A stretch of 64,000 bases of DNA from Prosthecobacter algae (GCF_039542385.1 NZ_BAABIA010000004.1:62001-126000); one strand, 5' to 3'; positions 28,804 to 38,398 are shown, numbered from the stretch's first letter. Made by a program: numbers and translations. Notes: generated from the letters alone by a model not told the origin.

Positions 28804-29595
28804 ATGAGCCTTGATCACCCAGATCCCATGACCCGTCTGCGTTACGTTGTGCACCGTCTGCGCGCCCCTGGTGGCTGCCCATGGGACCAGGAACAGACGC
28901 ACGAAACGCTTATCCCGCATGTGCTGGAGGAGGCCTATGAAGTGGTGGATGCCATCCGCAGCCGGGATCCGGCGCAGATGTGCGATGAACTGGGTGATCT
29001 GCTGTTGCAGCCCGTGCTCCATGCGGAAATCGCCGCCGGGGCGGGCACCTTTGACCTGGATGCCGTGGCCACGGGCTTGACGGAGAAACTGATCCGCCGC
29101 CACCCGCATGTGTTTGGCGATGCCAGTGCGAATGATTCGGCCGCAGTGCTGACGCAGTGGGATGCCATCAAGCGGCAGGAAAAGGGTACGCAAAAGGAAG
29201 GTCACCTGCATGGAGTGGGCGGGGGGCTGCCAGCCCTGATGCGTGCGCAGAAACTGCAAAAGAAGGCGGCCCTTGTGGGCTTTGACTGGCCGGATGTTGC
29301 ACCCGTGTTTGGCAAGATCCGCGAGGAGGCTGCCGAACTGGAAGAGGCTGTCTCCGCCGGCCAGACGGCGGCCATCGAAGAGGAGCTGGGGGACCTGCTC
29401 TTCAGCGTGGTCAATCTGGCGCGCAAGCTGGGTGTGGAATCTGAGGCTGCGCTGGCTGCGGCTAACGAAAAGTTTGTTCGCCGGTTTCATCAGGTGGAGT
29501 CCGCCCTGACCGCTGAAGGCAAGAAGCTGGGCGAGGCGACCTTGGCGGAAATGGATGCGGCCTGGGACACCGTGAAAAAGCAGACTCAAGCCTGA
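28804..29595 (+). CDS. mazG: Nucleoside triphosphate pyrophosphohydrolase MazG
   Basis: 263 residues with two MazG repeats. The first has GGCPWDQEQTHETLIPHVLEE and DELGDLLLQ, the second KIREEAAELEEAV and EEELGDLLFSVVNLARKLG, giving the EExxE and ExxD metal-binding pairs. Hydrolyses NTPs to NMP and pyrophosphate, cleaning the nucleotide pool. ATG 28804 is chosen just before the domain. Stop and the next start overlap (TGATG), so the next gene is coupled. Confidence 0.94.
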   Translation: MSLDHPDPMTRLRYVVHRLRAPGGCPWDQEQTHETLIPHVLEEAYEVVDAIRSRDPAQMCDELGDLLLQPVLHAEIAAGAGTFDLDAVATGLTEKLIRRHPHVFGDASANDSAAVLTQWDAIKRQEKGTQKEGHLHGVGGGLPALMRAQKLQKKAALVGFDWPDVAPVFGKIREEAAELEEAVSAGQTAAIEEELGDLLFSVVNLARKLGVESEAALAAANEKFVRRFHQVESALTAEGKKLGEATLAEMDAAWDTVKKQTQA

Positions 29596-30371
29596 TGAAC
29601 ACGGTGCTGCGCGAGATCCTGTTTCTGCTCCAGCCTTTGTGTCTGGTGTGGCTGCTACTGACGGCGTGGCTGCTGAGGATGCTGTGGAAGAGGTTGTGGC
29701 GCTGGTCTTTGCTGCCCGTTTGTGCGTGGGTCATTTTGACAGTCGTCACCTGCACGGCGCTGCCTTCCTGGCTGATGGCGGGGCTGGAGTCTCAGCATGA
29801 GTTGCCGACGATGGAGGAAATGGCGGGAGCGGATGCCATCATCTGTCTGGGTGGCGGTGTGGAGCCTTCATTCAAGGAACCCACGGGCATGCATCTGATG
29901 CGGGGTGCGGATCGCCTGGCCACTGCACTTTCGATGGCGATCTCAGGTGTAGCGCCGGTTCTTGTTTTGGGCGGTGCAGGGTACGAGCATGAAGGGCAGT
30001 ACGTATCCGAAGCAGATGCCGTCTTTGCCAACTTACAGAACTACCCCCGGCTGAGCTTTGAGCAGATCAGCCTCGGCGTCTGCGCGAATACTCGTGATGA
30101 GGCTCTGAAGGTGGCTGATCTGGTGGAAAAGCGAGGCTGGAAAAAGGTGCTGTTGGTGACCTCGGCCAACCACATGCCGCGTGCCTGGGCCACCTTTAAA
30201 AAAGCGGGAGTGCCTGTCTTGCCCATTCCTTGCCACTACATGAGCAGCTTTCACCGGGTGGGTGAGGTGGACTGGCTGCACATGCCCTATGCAGGTTCAC
30301 TGGAGCTCTTTGACTCCTGGTTTCACGAATGGATCGGCACGCGCCTGTATCAGTGGCGCGGCTGGATGTAA
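29595..30371 (+). CDS. YdcF/DUF218 family membrane protein
   Basis: 258 residues with two N-terminal membrane helices (LFLLQPLCLVWLLLTAWLL and WSLLPVCAWVILTVVTCTAL) and a C-terminal DUF218 domain: DAIICLGGGVE, VLVLGGAGYEHEG, then GVCANTRDEALKVADLVEKRGW and VTSANHMPRAWATFKKAGV. Similar to SanA/ElyC-type proteins linked to envelope integrity. Its start overlaps the mazG stop. Confidence 0.9.
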   Translation: MNTVLREILFLLQPLCLVWLLLTAWLLRMLWKRLWRWSLLPVCAWVILTVVTCTALPSWLMAGLESQHELPTMEEMAGADAIICLGGGVEPSFKEPTGMHLMRGADRLATALSMAISGVAPVLVLGGAGYEHEGQYVSEADAVFANLQNYPRLSFEQISLGVCANTRDEALKVADLVEKRGWKKVLLVTSANHMPRAWATFKKAGVPVLPIPCHYMSSFHRVGEVDWLHMPYAGSLELFDSWFHEWIGTRLYQWRGWM

Positions 30372-30391
30372 TGGACAGATGCGGCGGCGAT

Positions 30392-31933
30392 CTATTTCAT
30401 CGCCGCATAAAGGGCATCGGTCTGGTCCGCATCCGGCAGGATTTCGATGAGTACGGGACCATCCGGCAAATCTTCGAGCTGATCTGGATGAGTGATCTGC
30501 ACATAGTTTAGCCCCCACATCTGTGCCCAGGGGGCAAAGGTCACCCGATGGCGGTTTTCGATGATGTGCCTGGCCTGCCGTGAAAGGGAACGGAGCGAGG
30601 AGACCTGGGAGAAGATCTTGCCCCCGCCGTTGTTGATGACGACGAGCTTGCGGTTGCCTGCGGGAAGCTGGGGCATGATCCAGGGGGCGGCGAGATCATA
30701 CATGGCGCTGAGGTCGCCAATGATCAGCCAGCTTTCACGGACGATGGCGCTGGTGCCCAGCCAGGTGGAAACCACGCCGTCAATGCCATTGGCCCCTCGG
30801 TTGGCAAAGAACTCGATTTCAGGCTGAACGGAACTGACGCCGAGATTGAATTCGCGGATCGGCAGGCTGTTGCCAAGAAAGACCTGCGCCTGGGTGGGGA
30901 TGTGCATGGCCAGCTCGCGAATCCAGGCGGGCTCAGATAGCGGGTGGTCGCTCAGGCGGGCCTGGACATCGGGTGCGTTGCTGGCCAGGACGGCTGGTGG
31001 GAGCTGAAATCTGGCCAGTCCAGGCAGGCAGGACCAAGGCAAGGTTTGCACTTTTTCCTGCCTGGCCAAACCTGGAAACGGCTGCCGAGAAATGTTGGTG
31101 ATGTGGATTTCGGGACGGTTTTCCAGATCCCGCCACCAGCGTGCGGTGGGGATGCCGCCGATGCGGATGATCTGCCGCAGATCCAGAGCGCGCAGATGTG
31201 ACTCCGCAGCCACATGAAGGAGGTGATCCAGACGAGGCCGGTCAGGCCATTGGCCCCAGAGATTGGAAGTCGCCTCGGCCATGACCGGGAGACCGAGCTT
31301 GGCGAGGACGGGGGCCGCCTGGTGGGCCTCGGCCTTGGTGAGGCCGGAAACCAGCACCGCTGTGGGCTCCATGGTGACGGTGAACAAAGGCGGGGCAGGG
31401 GGCTTGGGCGCTGCGGGGCCATGATGGGCCAGGAAGTCCACGCCGTTTTGATTGGTATCCAGCGGCTCATCCAGGCAGATGTTGATGTGCAGGGGCCGGG
31501 GGCCGATGCGGGTAGGCCAGGACAGACTGGCCCCGACTTCCACATCCAGGCAGGCGGAAACATAGGGGCCAAAGAGGTCCTTTTGTTCAATGGCCTGCGG
31601 GGCACCCGTACCGCGAAAACGCCGAGGTCGGTCTGCGGTGATCAGCACGAGGGGCAGGCCCTGGTAGTGGGCCTCGATGGCAGCGGGCAGCAGTTCGGCG
31701 GCGGCGGTGCCGGAGGTCGTCAGCACGGCCACCGGGGCGCGGTCTGCCAGGATGCGACCAATGGCAAAAAAGGCGGCGCTGCGTTCTTCAAAAAAGTTCC
31801 AGAGCTTCACGCCCTCACTTTCCGTCAGGGCGGCAATGATGGGTGCATTCCGTGCGCCTGCGGCCACACAGACCTCGGCCACGCCCATGCGGGCCAGGGC
31901 GGTGATGAGGGAGCGGATGATGTGGGTGTTCAT
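30392..31933 (-). CDS. menD: SEPHCHC synthase MenD
   Basis: 513 residues, somewhat shorter than E. coli MenD (~556). Thiamin diphosphate enzyme that joins isochorismate and 2-oxoglutarate in menaquinone synthesis. The ThDP glutamate lies in WNFFEERSAAFFAIGR, with LTTSGTAAAELLPAAIEA and ITADRPRRFRGTGAPQAIEQ following. The C-terminal half has FANRGANGIDGVVSTWLG and IGDLSAMYDL, the metal-binding motif. menF lies 20 bp upstream on the same strand, so the two form an operon. Confidence 0.95.
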   Translation of the reverse strand: MNTHIIRSLITALARMGVAEVCVAAGARNAPIIAALTESEGVKLWNFFEERSAAFFAIGRILADRAPVAVLTTSGTAAAELLPAAIEAHYQGLPLVLITADRPRRFRGTGAPQAIEQKDLFGPYVSACLDVEVGASLSWPTRIGPRPLHINICLDEPLDTNQNGVDFLAHHGPAAPKPPAPPLFTVTMEPTAVLVSGLTKAEAHQAAPVLAKLGLPVMAEATSNLWGQWPDRPRLDHLLHVAAESHLRALDLRQIIRIGGIPTARWWRDLENRPEIHITNISRQPFPGLARQEKVQTLPWSCLPGLARFQLPPAVLASNAPDVQARLSDHPLSEPAWIRELAMHIPTQAQVFLGNSLPIREFNLGVSSVQPEIEFFANRGANGIDGVVSTWLGTSAIVRESWLIIGDLSAMYDLAAPWIMPQLPAGNRKLVVINNGGGKIFSQVSSLRSLSRQARHIIENRHRVTFAPWAQMWGLNYVQITHPDQLEDLPDGPVLIEILPDADQTDALYAAMK

Positions 31934-31953
31934 GCAGAGTCGGGTGTCCGGCT

Positions 31954-32979
31954 TTACAACCCCAGCATGGTCACAACGGATTCACGTTTTAATCGCAATT
32001 CACGCCATTCATGATCAAAGGCGCTGCCACCGACAATGCCACAACCCGAAGGAAGTTTCGCCTCGCTTCCCGCCCAGCTCAGGCCTCGGATGGCGACGAT
32101 CATGTGGCAGGTGGGCGCATCGCCGGGCTCGATGAATCCAAAGGGAGCCCCGAAAAAGCCGGGGACATTGAGTTGGCTGCGATACTCGCGCAGGCGATCC
32201 AGCCAGGGTTCTTCGCGGGGCAGACAGCCGACGGCGGGCGTGGGATGCAGCGCCTTCACCAAGGCAGCGGCTTCTGCTGGTTGTTCCAGCTTCACCCGCA
32301 GATGGCTCTGAAAATGCAGGAGGCCGGTGGTCTGGCAGAGCCCGCGTGGTTCGCGTTCCACAGTGCCCAGGTGCCCCAGTTGCTCGGAAAGATACCGAAC
32401 CACGATCTCATGTTCCTCGATCTCCTTCACATCGGTCAAAAAGGCGGCTTGGTCGCCAGGCTTGGCCGTGCCAGCCAGGGCCATGGTCTCCACCGTGCCG
32501 CCCTGGAGTCGGAACAGCAGTTCCGGAGATGCGCCCAAAAAGCCCTGGCTGCCCTGGAGCCAGGCATAGCCCCAGGTATTGGCCGGGGCGGACATCACCC
32601 GTTCCAGCAGCCGCACGGGGTCGCCTTCGGTGATCGTGCCTTGTTCGGTCAGCACCGGGACCATTTTTTCGAGCCTGCGGGCCAGCACCTCTCTCCGGAT
32701 GCGGCGAAAGGCCATCTTGAACCACTCCGTTGCGGGCTTGGCCCATTGAATGTGAGGAGGCTGGGCTCCGTTCCAGCCGACATTTTGTGCCAGGCTCTCA
32801 GGACCCACTTCCACGAGGTGGGCGGGTTTCTTCCAGGGCTTGGGGTCTGAGAGGTCAAAATCGTTGACATAGAACACCCCGCCCCCGGCTGGGGCCTCTG
32901 TAAAAGATTCGAAGGGGCCTTGGCCGATCCACGCCCGTCCTCCGGGCAACCTGAAAAGTGCGATATCCGTCATGTGCAT
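31954..32979 (-). CDS. menF: Isochorismate synthase
   Basis: About 341 residues. Chorismate-binding enzyme fold: ASPELLFRLQGGTVETMALAGTAK, then EHEIVVRYL, HPTPAVGCLPREE and the closing AIRGLSWAGSEAKLPSGCGIVGGS. Together with menD next to it, isochorismate synthase is the best call rather than anthranilate or aminodeoxychorismate synthase. It lacks much of the usual N-terminal extension. ATG at 32979 or 32973; upstream is a divergent gene starting at 33062. Confidence 0.92.
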   Translation of the reverse strand: MHMTDIALFRLPGGRAWIGQGPFESFTEAPAGGGVFYVNDFDLSDPKPWKKPAHLVEVGPESLAQNVGWNGAQPPHIQWAKPATEWFKMAFRRIRREVLARRLEKMVPVLTEQGTITEGDPVRLLERVMSAPANTWGYAWLQGSQGFLGASPELLFRLQGGTVETMALAGTAKPGDQAAFLTDVKEIEEHEIVVRYLSEQLGHLGTVEREPRGLCQTTGLLHFQSHLRVKLEQPAEAAALVKALHPTPAVGCLPREEPWLDRLREYRSQLNVPGFFGAPFGFIEPGDAPTCHMIVAIRGLSWAGSEAKLPSGCGIVGGSAFDHEWRELRLKRESVVTMLGL

Positions 32980-33061
32980 CTTATAGTGAAACGCATGTGC
33001 TGTGGTGCAAGGGGCGAGGATTTCGCTTTTCGGTTTTCTCAAACCGAGTTTACATGCAGGC

Positions 33062-33691
33062 ATGCGACTGACTCACTTTGCCCTTTCCCTCACTTTGATC
33101 CTCCTTGCCATCACCAGCTACCTGGCCTGGGAGGGGCAACAGGAGATCAAAGGCCTGAAGCGGGAGCGGGAATTCGACAAGGAACAGCTCCGTGCCGAAA
33201 AGACGGCTAGCCCTGACCAGGGTTCCCTGGTGCCTCTGCCCTCCACCCCTGCGGCCAGCATTACTCCCCCTCCAGCTCCAGGCACCATCGCCGCTGCTCC
33301 CCCTCCTCCTGCGGAACTCATGGCAGGCACCAGCACTCTCCCCGGCGGTGGACTGACGGTGCCAAAAACGGTCATTGAGGCTGAATCGAAGGGCATCTCC
33401 ACCAATACGCTGACCTCCCTGCAAAAGCAGGTGATCGCCTCGCCAGCCGTGGCCCGGGTGAAAACGGTGGTGAAGGACCAAGGTTTTGTTGTTTTGGACG
33501 CAGGGTCCAAACAGAGCCTGGCCAAAGGGCAGAAATATGAGATCCGTCGCGGCAATGCGATCCTCGCCAAGATCACCCTGACCGATGCCATCGAAGAGTC
33601 CGAAGCTGTGGCCGACCTGGACTTTGCCTCCATCCCGACCGGGGTGGAAATCGAACCCGGAGATGAAATCATCGCCCCTGTGGCACGCTAA
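33062..33691 (+). CDS. Membrane-anchored protein with Pro-rich linker
   Basis: 209 residues: N-terminal membrane helix (THFALSLTLILLAITSYLAW), a short coiled-coil-like charged segment, a Pro/Ala-rich linker (about residues 60-95), and a C-terminal ~80-residue beta domain (VKTVVKDQGFVVLDAGSKQ, then KGQKYEIRRGNAILAKITL) reminiscent of the C-terminal domain of FlgT-like proteins. Function unknown. The stop overlaps the tlyA start as TAATG, so the genes are coupled. Confidence 0.8.
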   Translation: MRLTHFALSLTLILLAITSYLAWEGQQEIKGLKREREFDKEQLRAEKTASPDQGSLVPLPSTPAASITPPPAPGTIAAAPPPPAELMAGTSTLPGGGLTVPKTVIEAESKGISTNTLTSLQKQVIASPAVARVKTVVKDQGFVVLDAGSKQSLAKGQKYEIRRGNAILAKITLTDAIEESEAVADLDFASIPTGVEIEPGDEIIAPVAR

Positions 33692-34437
33692 TGGCCAGAA
33701 TCCGTATTGATCTTGCCCTGGTCCAGCGCGGCCTCGTGCCCTCGCGTGAACAGGCCAAGCGCCTCATCATGGCCGGGGAAGTTTTCCTTGGGGAAGAGCT
33801 GATCACCAAGCCAGGATGGCTGGTGCGGCAGGATGCGGCCTTGCGGGTCAAGGAGCCTCCTCGCTACGTCAGCCGCGGTGGCTTTAAAATGGAAGGGGCC
33901 CTGGAACATTTCGGCATAGATGTCACGGGTCTAACCGCCATGGACGTCGGGGCCTCCACCGGAGGCTTCACCGATTGCCTGCTCCAGCGTGGGGCGGTGA
34001 AGGTTTATGCCTTTGATGTGGGGACCAATCAGATGGTCTGGAAGCTGCGCAGCGATCCGCGCGTGGTCTGCCGCGAGAACTTCAATGTCCGGCATCTGGT
34101 GCCCGCCGATGTTCCTGAAAGTGTGGATTTCATTGTGGCCGATGTCTCCTTCATTTCACTCACGCTCGTGCTGCCTGGTGCGCTTTCCGTCTTGAAGCCG
34201 GGCGGTCAGGCCCTGGTGCTGGTGAAGCCCCAGTTCGAACTCAGCCGCGAAGAAGTTGGCAAAGGTGGGATTGTACGAGAGCCGGAACTGCACGTGAAGG
34301 CCTGCACACGCATTCAGACCTTTGTCGAAAGCCGTTCAGAGCTGGAATGGCGGGGACTGGTGGAGTCCTCCATTCAGGGGACCGATGGCAACCGTGAGTT
34401 TTTGGCTTGGTTTGCCAAACGGATTTTACCAGAGTGA
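33691..34437 (+). CDS. tlyA: TlyA-family rRNA 2'-O-methyltransferase
   Basis: 248 residues. N-terminal S4 RNA-binding domain (IRIDLALVQRGLVPSREQAKRLIMAG) and C-terminal FtsJ-like methyltransferase with SAM site MDVGASTGGFTDCLLQRGA and later VDFIVADVSFISLTLVLP. TlyA proteins methylate 16S/23S rRNA and are also called hemolysin A, a misleading name. Coupled to the preceding membrane protein gene; its end overlaps the convergent gene by 12 bp. Confidence 0.94.
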   Translation: MARIRIDLALVQRGLVPSREQAKRLIMAGEVFLGEELITKPGWLVRQDAALRVKEPPRYVSRGGFKMEGALEHFGIDVTGLTAMDVGASTGGFTDCLLQRGAVKVYAFDVGTNQMVWKLRSDPRVVCRENFNVRHLVPADVPESVDFIVADVSFISLTLVLPGALSVLKPGGQALVLVKPQFELSREEVGKGGIVREPELHVKACTRIQTFVESRSELEWRGLVESSIQGTDGNREFLAWFAKRILPE

Positions 34438-34890
34438 AAAGCCGATGGTCACGGCCCGACGCACCTTCTTATGCAGGATCAGGCAGACCCCGGCGACCGC
34501 ATACAGCAGGTTCAGCATTCCCAGCCAGAACGGCAGAATGTCACGTGTCAGCCAGGGGTCCTGCTCCGTGCTGAGGGAAGGGGCCACCTGGGTGAGGAAG
34601 AACACGCCGCAGACACTGAAGCCAATAAACATCAGTCCAAGAATGTGACGGCAGGCACCATTGGCAGACATCATCCCAACCAATGGAAGAATTGTCAAAA
34701 TGTACCATAGCGCAGTCGCAACCGCCCAGAGGAAAAGACCATGGCCAAAAATAAGCGCCACCACAGAGATGCCGATCAGCAAATGGGCGAGCAAAATACG
34801 CCGGGTGAAGTGAACTTCATCCCGTAATATCGCTGCACGATTGCGTTGAACATCCAGCATATTGCTTACGGAAGATAGAAAGTTGAGCAT
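34426..34890 (-). CDS. Small membrane protein of unknown function
   Basis: 154 residues with about four hydrophobic segments (LLAHLLIGISVVALIFGHGL, AVATALWYILTILPLVGMM, LGLMFIGFSVCGVFFLTQV, and FWLGMLNLLYAVAGVCLIL). No family recognised. The ATG at 34890 is chosen as later starts would cut a charged N-terminus typical for a cytoplasmic leader. Its 3' end overlaps tlyA by 12 bp in convergent orientation. Confidence 0.7.
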   Translation of the reverse strand: MLNFLSSVSNMLDVQRNRAAILRDEVHFTRRILLAHLLIGISVVALIFGHGLFLWAVATALWYILTILPLVGMMSANGACRHILGLMFIGFSVCGVFFLTQVAPSLSTEQDPWLTRDILPFWLGMLNLLYAVAGVCLILHKKVRRAVTIGFSLW

Positions 34891-35077
34891 TTCAGTCAAC
34901 CTGCATTTTGTATTAGGATGAACAGAAGTGCAAAAAGACCGGAGATCAGCGTCTGTATGGCGGCTGCTTAACGATTTAATCTTGGTTTTTGAATTCGCAA
35001 AAAATAAGAGCACTGTGGAGAGGGATAGGAGCCGGGGAGCGGCAGACGGTGCCTAAGCCGAGCTTCCAGGGGTTCTG

Positions 35078-36277
35078 TCAGCGTGATTCCACGTTGTCTT
35101 TGACAAGGCTGGCCTTGTCCGATTCGATGGCGAACCAGGCGCTGCTGGCAGCAAGTTTGCGACCGCAGTCCGTTGCTAGATTTTGGGTGATGAGCATGCC
35201 TTTGCAGGGGCGGGTGCTCCAGATGGCGGCAGTGGACAGGCCGGCAAAGGTATTGCCGCTGAGTGTGCAGGATTCGGTGCCTTCCAGCAGGATGCCTGTG
35301 CCTTCATCAATGCTCATCAGTGTCTTGCCTTCCGCAGGCCGTTTGTCCTGACCGGCCCCAATGTAGGTATTGCCAAAGTTGTTGGCGGAAAGGGTGTTCC
35401 GACCGGAGTCTGCGCTGACACGAACGGAGAACTTGTGGGCAATGGTGAAGGTGTTGGCACTGATGGCGCAGCCGTGGGCATCACGCAGATCAATGCCACC
35501 TTCCAGATGATGGGCGATCACATTCGCGCTGAGGGTGATGCCGTAGCAGTCACGGTCTAGGATGACGGCAGTGCCATTGCACTCCTCGATCATGTTGCCG
35601 CTGACGACGGAGCCATAGGTGTTTTCGATCACCACGCCATGTCTCAGGTGGTCGTCCACGTTGTTGCCGTTCATGCACAGGTTAAAGGAGTCGGTGCAGT
35701 GCAGGGCATCCTGGTTTTCTTCAAAGTGGTTGGCATTTACCACGATGTCATGGCAGTTGATGATTTCGACGCCACACTTTTTGTTATACGTAAAGATGCA
35801 GGCACTGATGCGAGGATCTTCAAAACAGTCCAGCAACTGCACCCCGTGGCCGCCATGATGATCCACCGACATGCCGCTGAGGTAGATCTCCTGGATGGAT
35901 TCGGCAAAGATGCCGTCGCCGCTTTTCTCCTGGCCCTGGATGCGGAAGTCTGCCAGTTGCACACGCCAGAGCTTGGCCTTTTTGTCCTGGTCCAAAGTCG
36001 GCGGGCGGAGGATCAGTGAAGGTTTACCCTCTTCGTTTTTATTGATAATGCAGGTGGCGGCCCCAGCGCCGACGATGCGCGTGTCCTCCGTGTGAATGCG
36101 CAGGGGCTCGGTGATCTCAAATTTGCCGGCGGGCAGAATCACCAGGCCACCGGAGGCAGGAACGGAATCAAAAGCGGCCTGCAGGCTGGGGAATTTGGCC
36201 GCATCCACGGTGACGGGCGGTGCGCCGGCGGCAAAGGTAGCGGTGAACAACAGACAGAGCAGGGGAACGAGGCGCAT
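35078..36277 (-). CDS. Secreted right-handed parallel beta-helix protein
   Basis: 399 residues. Signal peptide (LVPLLCLLFTATFAAGA). The N-terminus has the pectate-lyase-like entry VDAAKFPSLQAAFDSVPASGG, and the body is a ladder of beta-helix rungs with repeated N-x-F or S-x-N patterns such as VVSGNMIEECNG, ITLSANVIAHH and CAISANTFTIAH (PbH1-type repeats). Probably binds or cleaves polysaccharides, but no catalytic residues can be assigned. Divergent from the sulfatase gene (76 bp), which suggests shared regulation in glycan use. Confidence 0.85.
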   Translation of the reverse strand: MRLVPLLCLLFTATFAAGAPPVTVDAAKFPSLQAAFDSVPASGGLVILPAGKFEITEPLRIHTEDTRIVGAGAATCIINKNEEGKPSLILRPPTLDQDKKAKLWRVQLADFRIQGQEKSGDGIFAESIQEIYLSGMSVDHHGGHGVQLLDCFEDPRISACIFTYNKKCGVEIINCHDIVVNANHFEENQDALHCTDSFNLCMNGNNVDDHLRHGVVIENTYGSVVSGNMIEECNGTAVILDRDCYGITLSANVIAHHLEGGIDLRDAHGCAISANTFTIAHKFSVRVSADSGRNTLSANNFGNTYIGAGQDKRPAEGKTLMSIDEGTGILLEGTESCTLSGNTFAGLSTAAIWSTRPCKGMLITQNLATDCGRKLAASSAWFAIESDKASLVKDNVESR

Positions 36278-36353
36278 GCCAAACCTACGTGATCGAAAGG
36301 GAGGATTGTGCGCACAGGTTGCAAGCGGTGCCGGAAATGCTCCATTGGGGCAG

Positions 36354-38357
36354 ATGATTTTCCCCGTCCGATTTTTCCTATCGATCCTTTGCCTGGGGCC
36401 ACTCGTCCTCCAGGCCGCCCCCAAAGTGAAAACCCGCAGCGCGGCGGGCAAGCCGAATGTGCTCTTCATCATCGCGGATGACCTCAAGGACTACGTGGGC
36501 TGGATGGGCGGGCATCCCCAGGCCCTGACGCCTAACATGGATCGCCTGGCGAAAATGGGCATGCGCTTCACCAATGCCCACTGCAACTATGCCCTGTGCA
36601 ACCCGTCCCGTACAAGCCTGCTGACTGGCCTGCAGCCTGCCTCCAGCGGAGTCTTTGGCAATGAGCAGGACTGGCGCCGCAGTTTGCAGGTGGCGGGCAA
36701 AGCCACTCTGCCAGAGCATTTTAAGGCCATGGGATTTGCCACGGCTGCGGGCGGGAAAATCTTCCATGCCAATCACGGTGGCCCAGAGGGGCGGTTGGCA
36801 GGCTGGCATGGTGGTCGGCGTGGCTTTGAACAAGATGCTGCCTGGGACACCCGTTTCCCTGAGCCGGGGGTACAGATCCCTGACCTGCCTGTGCATACCG
36901 GACAAAACTTCAACGGCATGAACATCTGGCATTGGGACTGGGGCCAGATCGATCTGCCGGATGAGCTGACGGATGACGGCGCGGTCACCACCTGGGCGGC
37001 TGATTTTCTCAAGCAGAAGGCGAAGAAGCCCTTCTTCCTTTCGGTCGGTCTCTATCGTCCGCATTCGCCCTGGTATGTGCCGCAGAAGTATTTTGACCTG
37101 TTCCCTCTGGACAGCATCCAACTGCCGGAGGTGAAGGAAGGGGACCTGGACGATGTGCCTGAGTTTGCTCGATCCCATAACAAACCGGGCAGCCATCATG
37201 AAAAGATCCTGAAGGGCAATCAGTGGAAGGAAGCCGTGCGTGCCTACCTGGCCAGTGTCGCCTTTTGCGATGCAATGCTGGGGCGTGTGCTGGATGGCCT
37301 AGCCAGTGGACCCAATGCGGAAAACACCATCGTCGTCTTCACCTCCGACCATGGCTGGTACCTGGGGGAAAAGAACCTGTGGCACAAAGGCAAGCTGTGG
37401 GAGGAGACAACCCGTGTGCCCCTGACCATTTACGCGCCCGGTCTGACGAAGGAAGACACGGTGAGTGATCAGCCCGTGTCGCTGGTGGATCTGTATCCGA
37501 CCCTTTGCGATCTCGTGAAGGTGGCCAAACCGGAGCACCTGGACGGCCACAGCCTGCTGCCTCTTTTGAAAGATCCCTCCGGCAAGAGCGAAGGTCCTGC
37601 CATCACTACCATGGGCGGCGGGGACCGGGCGAGCTATGCGGCCCGTAGCGACCGCTGGCGCTACATCCGCTATGCCGATGGCAGTGAGGAACTTTATGAC
37701 CATCAGGCCGACCCGCATGAGTGGACCAATGTGGCTGGCGACTCCGCCCATGCCTCCCTCAAGCAGGAACTGGCGGCTTTCTTCCCCAAGGAATTCAAGT
37801 CCGCCTCCCGCCCGGCCAAAGAAGTGGGCAACACCCCCAGCGATGACGGCAGTGCGCATCTGAAATTGCAGATCGGCGATGAACTGAGCGCGGAAGAATC
37901 CCCCAACATCCAGGGGCGAGGTCTTTTTGTGGATGCGGTCTTTGATTACAGTCCCCGTGTGGATGCGGACAGTTCTCTGGTCTCGCAGGGAAATGGCCAG
38001 ATGGGGTGGGCTCTGCATCTGGTGGCTGGCAAGCCGACGTTGAGCATTTTCCAGGATGGCAAGGTCACCTCCATCACGGGAGACGGGCTGGTGGAAGGGA
38101 CCTGCAATGTGCGGGCCATGATTGATGCCGATGGTCTGATGTCCCTGGCCGTCCCCGGGCGCAGCGAAGTGCTGGGTGTCACACCTTTTGCCAACGGCTT
38201 CCCCACTCAACCCACCCAGGGGCTGGGGGCTGGCATCAGCTTTGGTCCGCTGAGTGTGGCCGAGTTTCCCAACAGCACTCCTTGGGATGGTAGGGTCTAT
38301 CGCCTGCGGGTGACCGTGATGCCCCCTAAAGAGACAGTCGCGAAGCCGGGCAATTGA
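36354..38357 (+). CDS. Secreted sulfatase with C-terminal lectin-like domain
   Basis: 667 residues. Signal peptide (VRFFLSILCLGPLVLQAA). Metal ligands in IIADDLKDYVG (D42, D43), and the formylglycine site C82 in LCNPSRTSLLTG, a C-x-P-S-R sulfatase. The catalytic domain resembles iduronate-2-sulfatase-like enzymes and ends near residue 480 (YDHQADPHEWTNVAGD). The last ~190 residues form a separate beta-sandwich that looks like a LamG/concanavalin-type domain (FVDAVFDYSP to VYRLRVTV). Needs a formylglycine-generating enzyme encoded elsewhere. Probably hydrolyses sulfated glycans. Confidence 0.92.
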   Translation: MIFPVRFFLSILCLGPLVLQAAPKVKTRSAAGKPNVLFIIADDLKDYVGWMGGHPQALTPNMDRLAKMGMRFTNAHCNYALCNPSRTSLLTGLQPASSGVFGNEQDWRRSLQVAGKATLPEHFKAMGFATAAGGKIFHANHGGPEGRLAGWHGGRRGFEQDAAWDTRFPEPGVQIPDLPVHTGQNFNGMNIWHWDWGQIDLPDELTDDGAVTTWAADFLKQKAKKPFFLSVGLYRPHSPWYVPQKYFDLFPLDSIQLPEVKEGDLDDVPEFARSHNKPGSHHEKILKGNQWKEAVRAYLASVAFCDAMLGRVLDGLASGPNAENTIVVFTSDHGWYLGEKNLWHKGKLWEETTRVPLTIYAPGLTKEDTVSDQPVSLVDLYPTLCDLVKVAKPEHLDGHSLLPLLKDPSGKSEGPAITTMGGGDRASYAARSDRWRYIRYADGSEELYDHQADPHEWTNVAGDSAHASLKQELAAFFPKEFKSASRPAKEVGNTPSDDGSAHLKLQIGDELSAEESPNIQGRGLFVDAVFDYSPRVDADSSLVSQGNGQMGWALHLVAGKPTLSIFQDGKVTSITGDGLVEGTCNVRAMIDADGLMSLAVPGRSEVLGVTPFANGFPTQPTQGLGAGISFGPLSVAEFPNSTPWDGRVYRLRVTVMPPKETVAKPGN

Positions 38358-38398
38358 CCTGCGGGCAGAAGCGGGTTATTGCCTTTCCTACCAATCTC

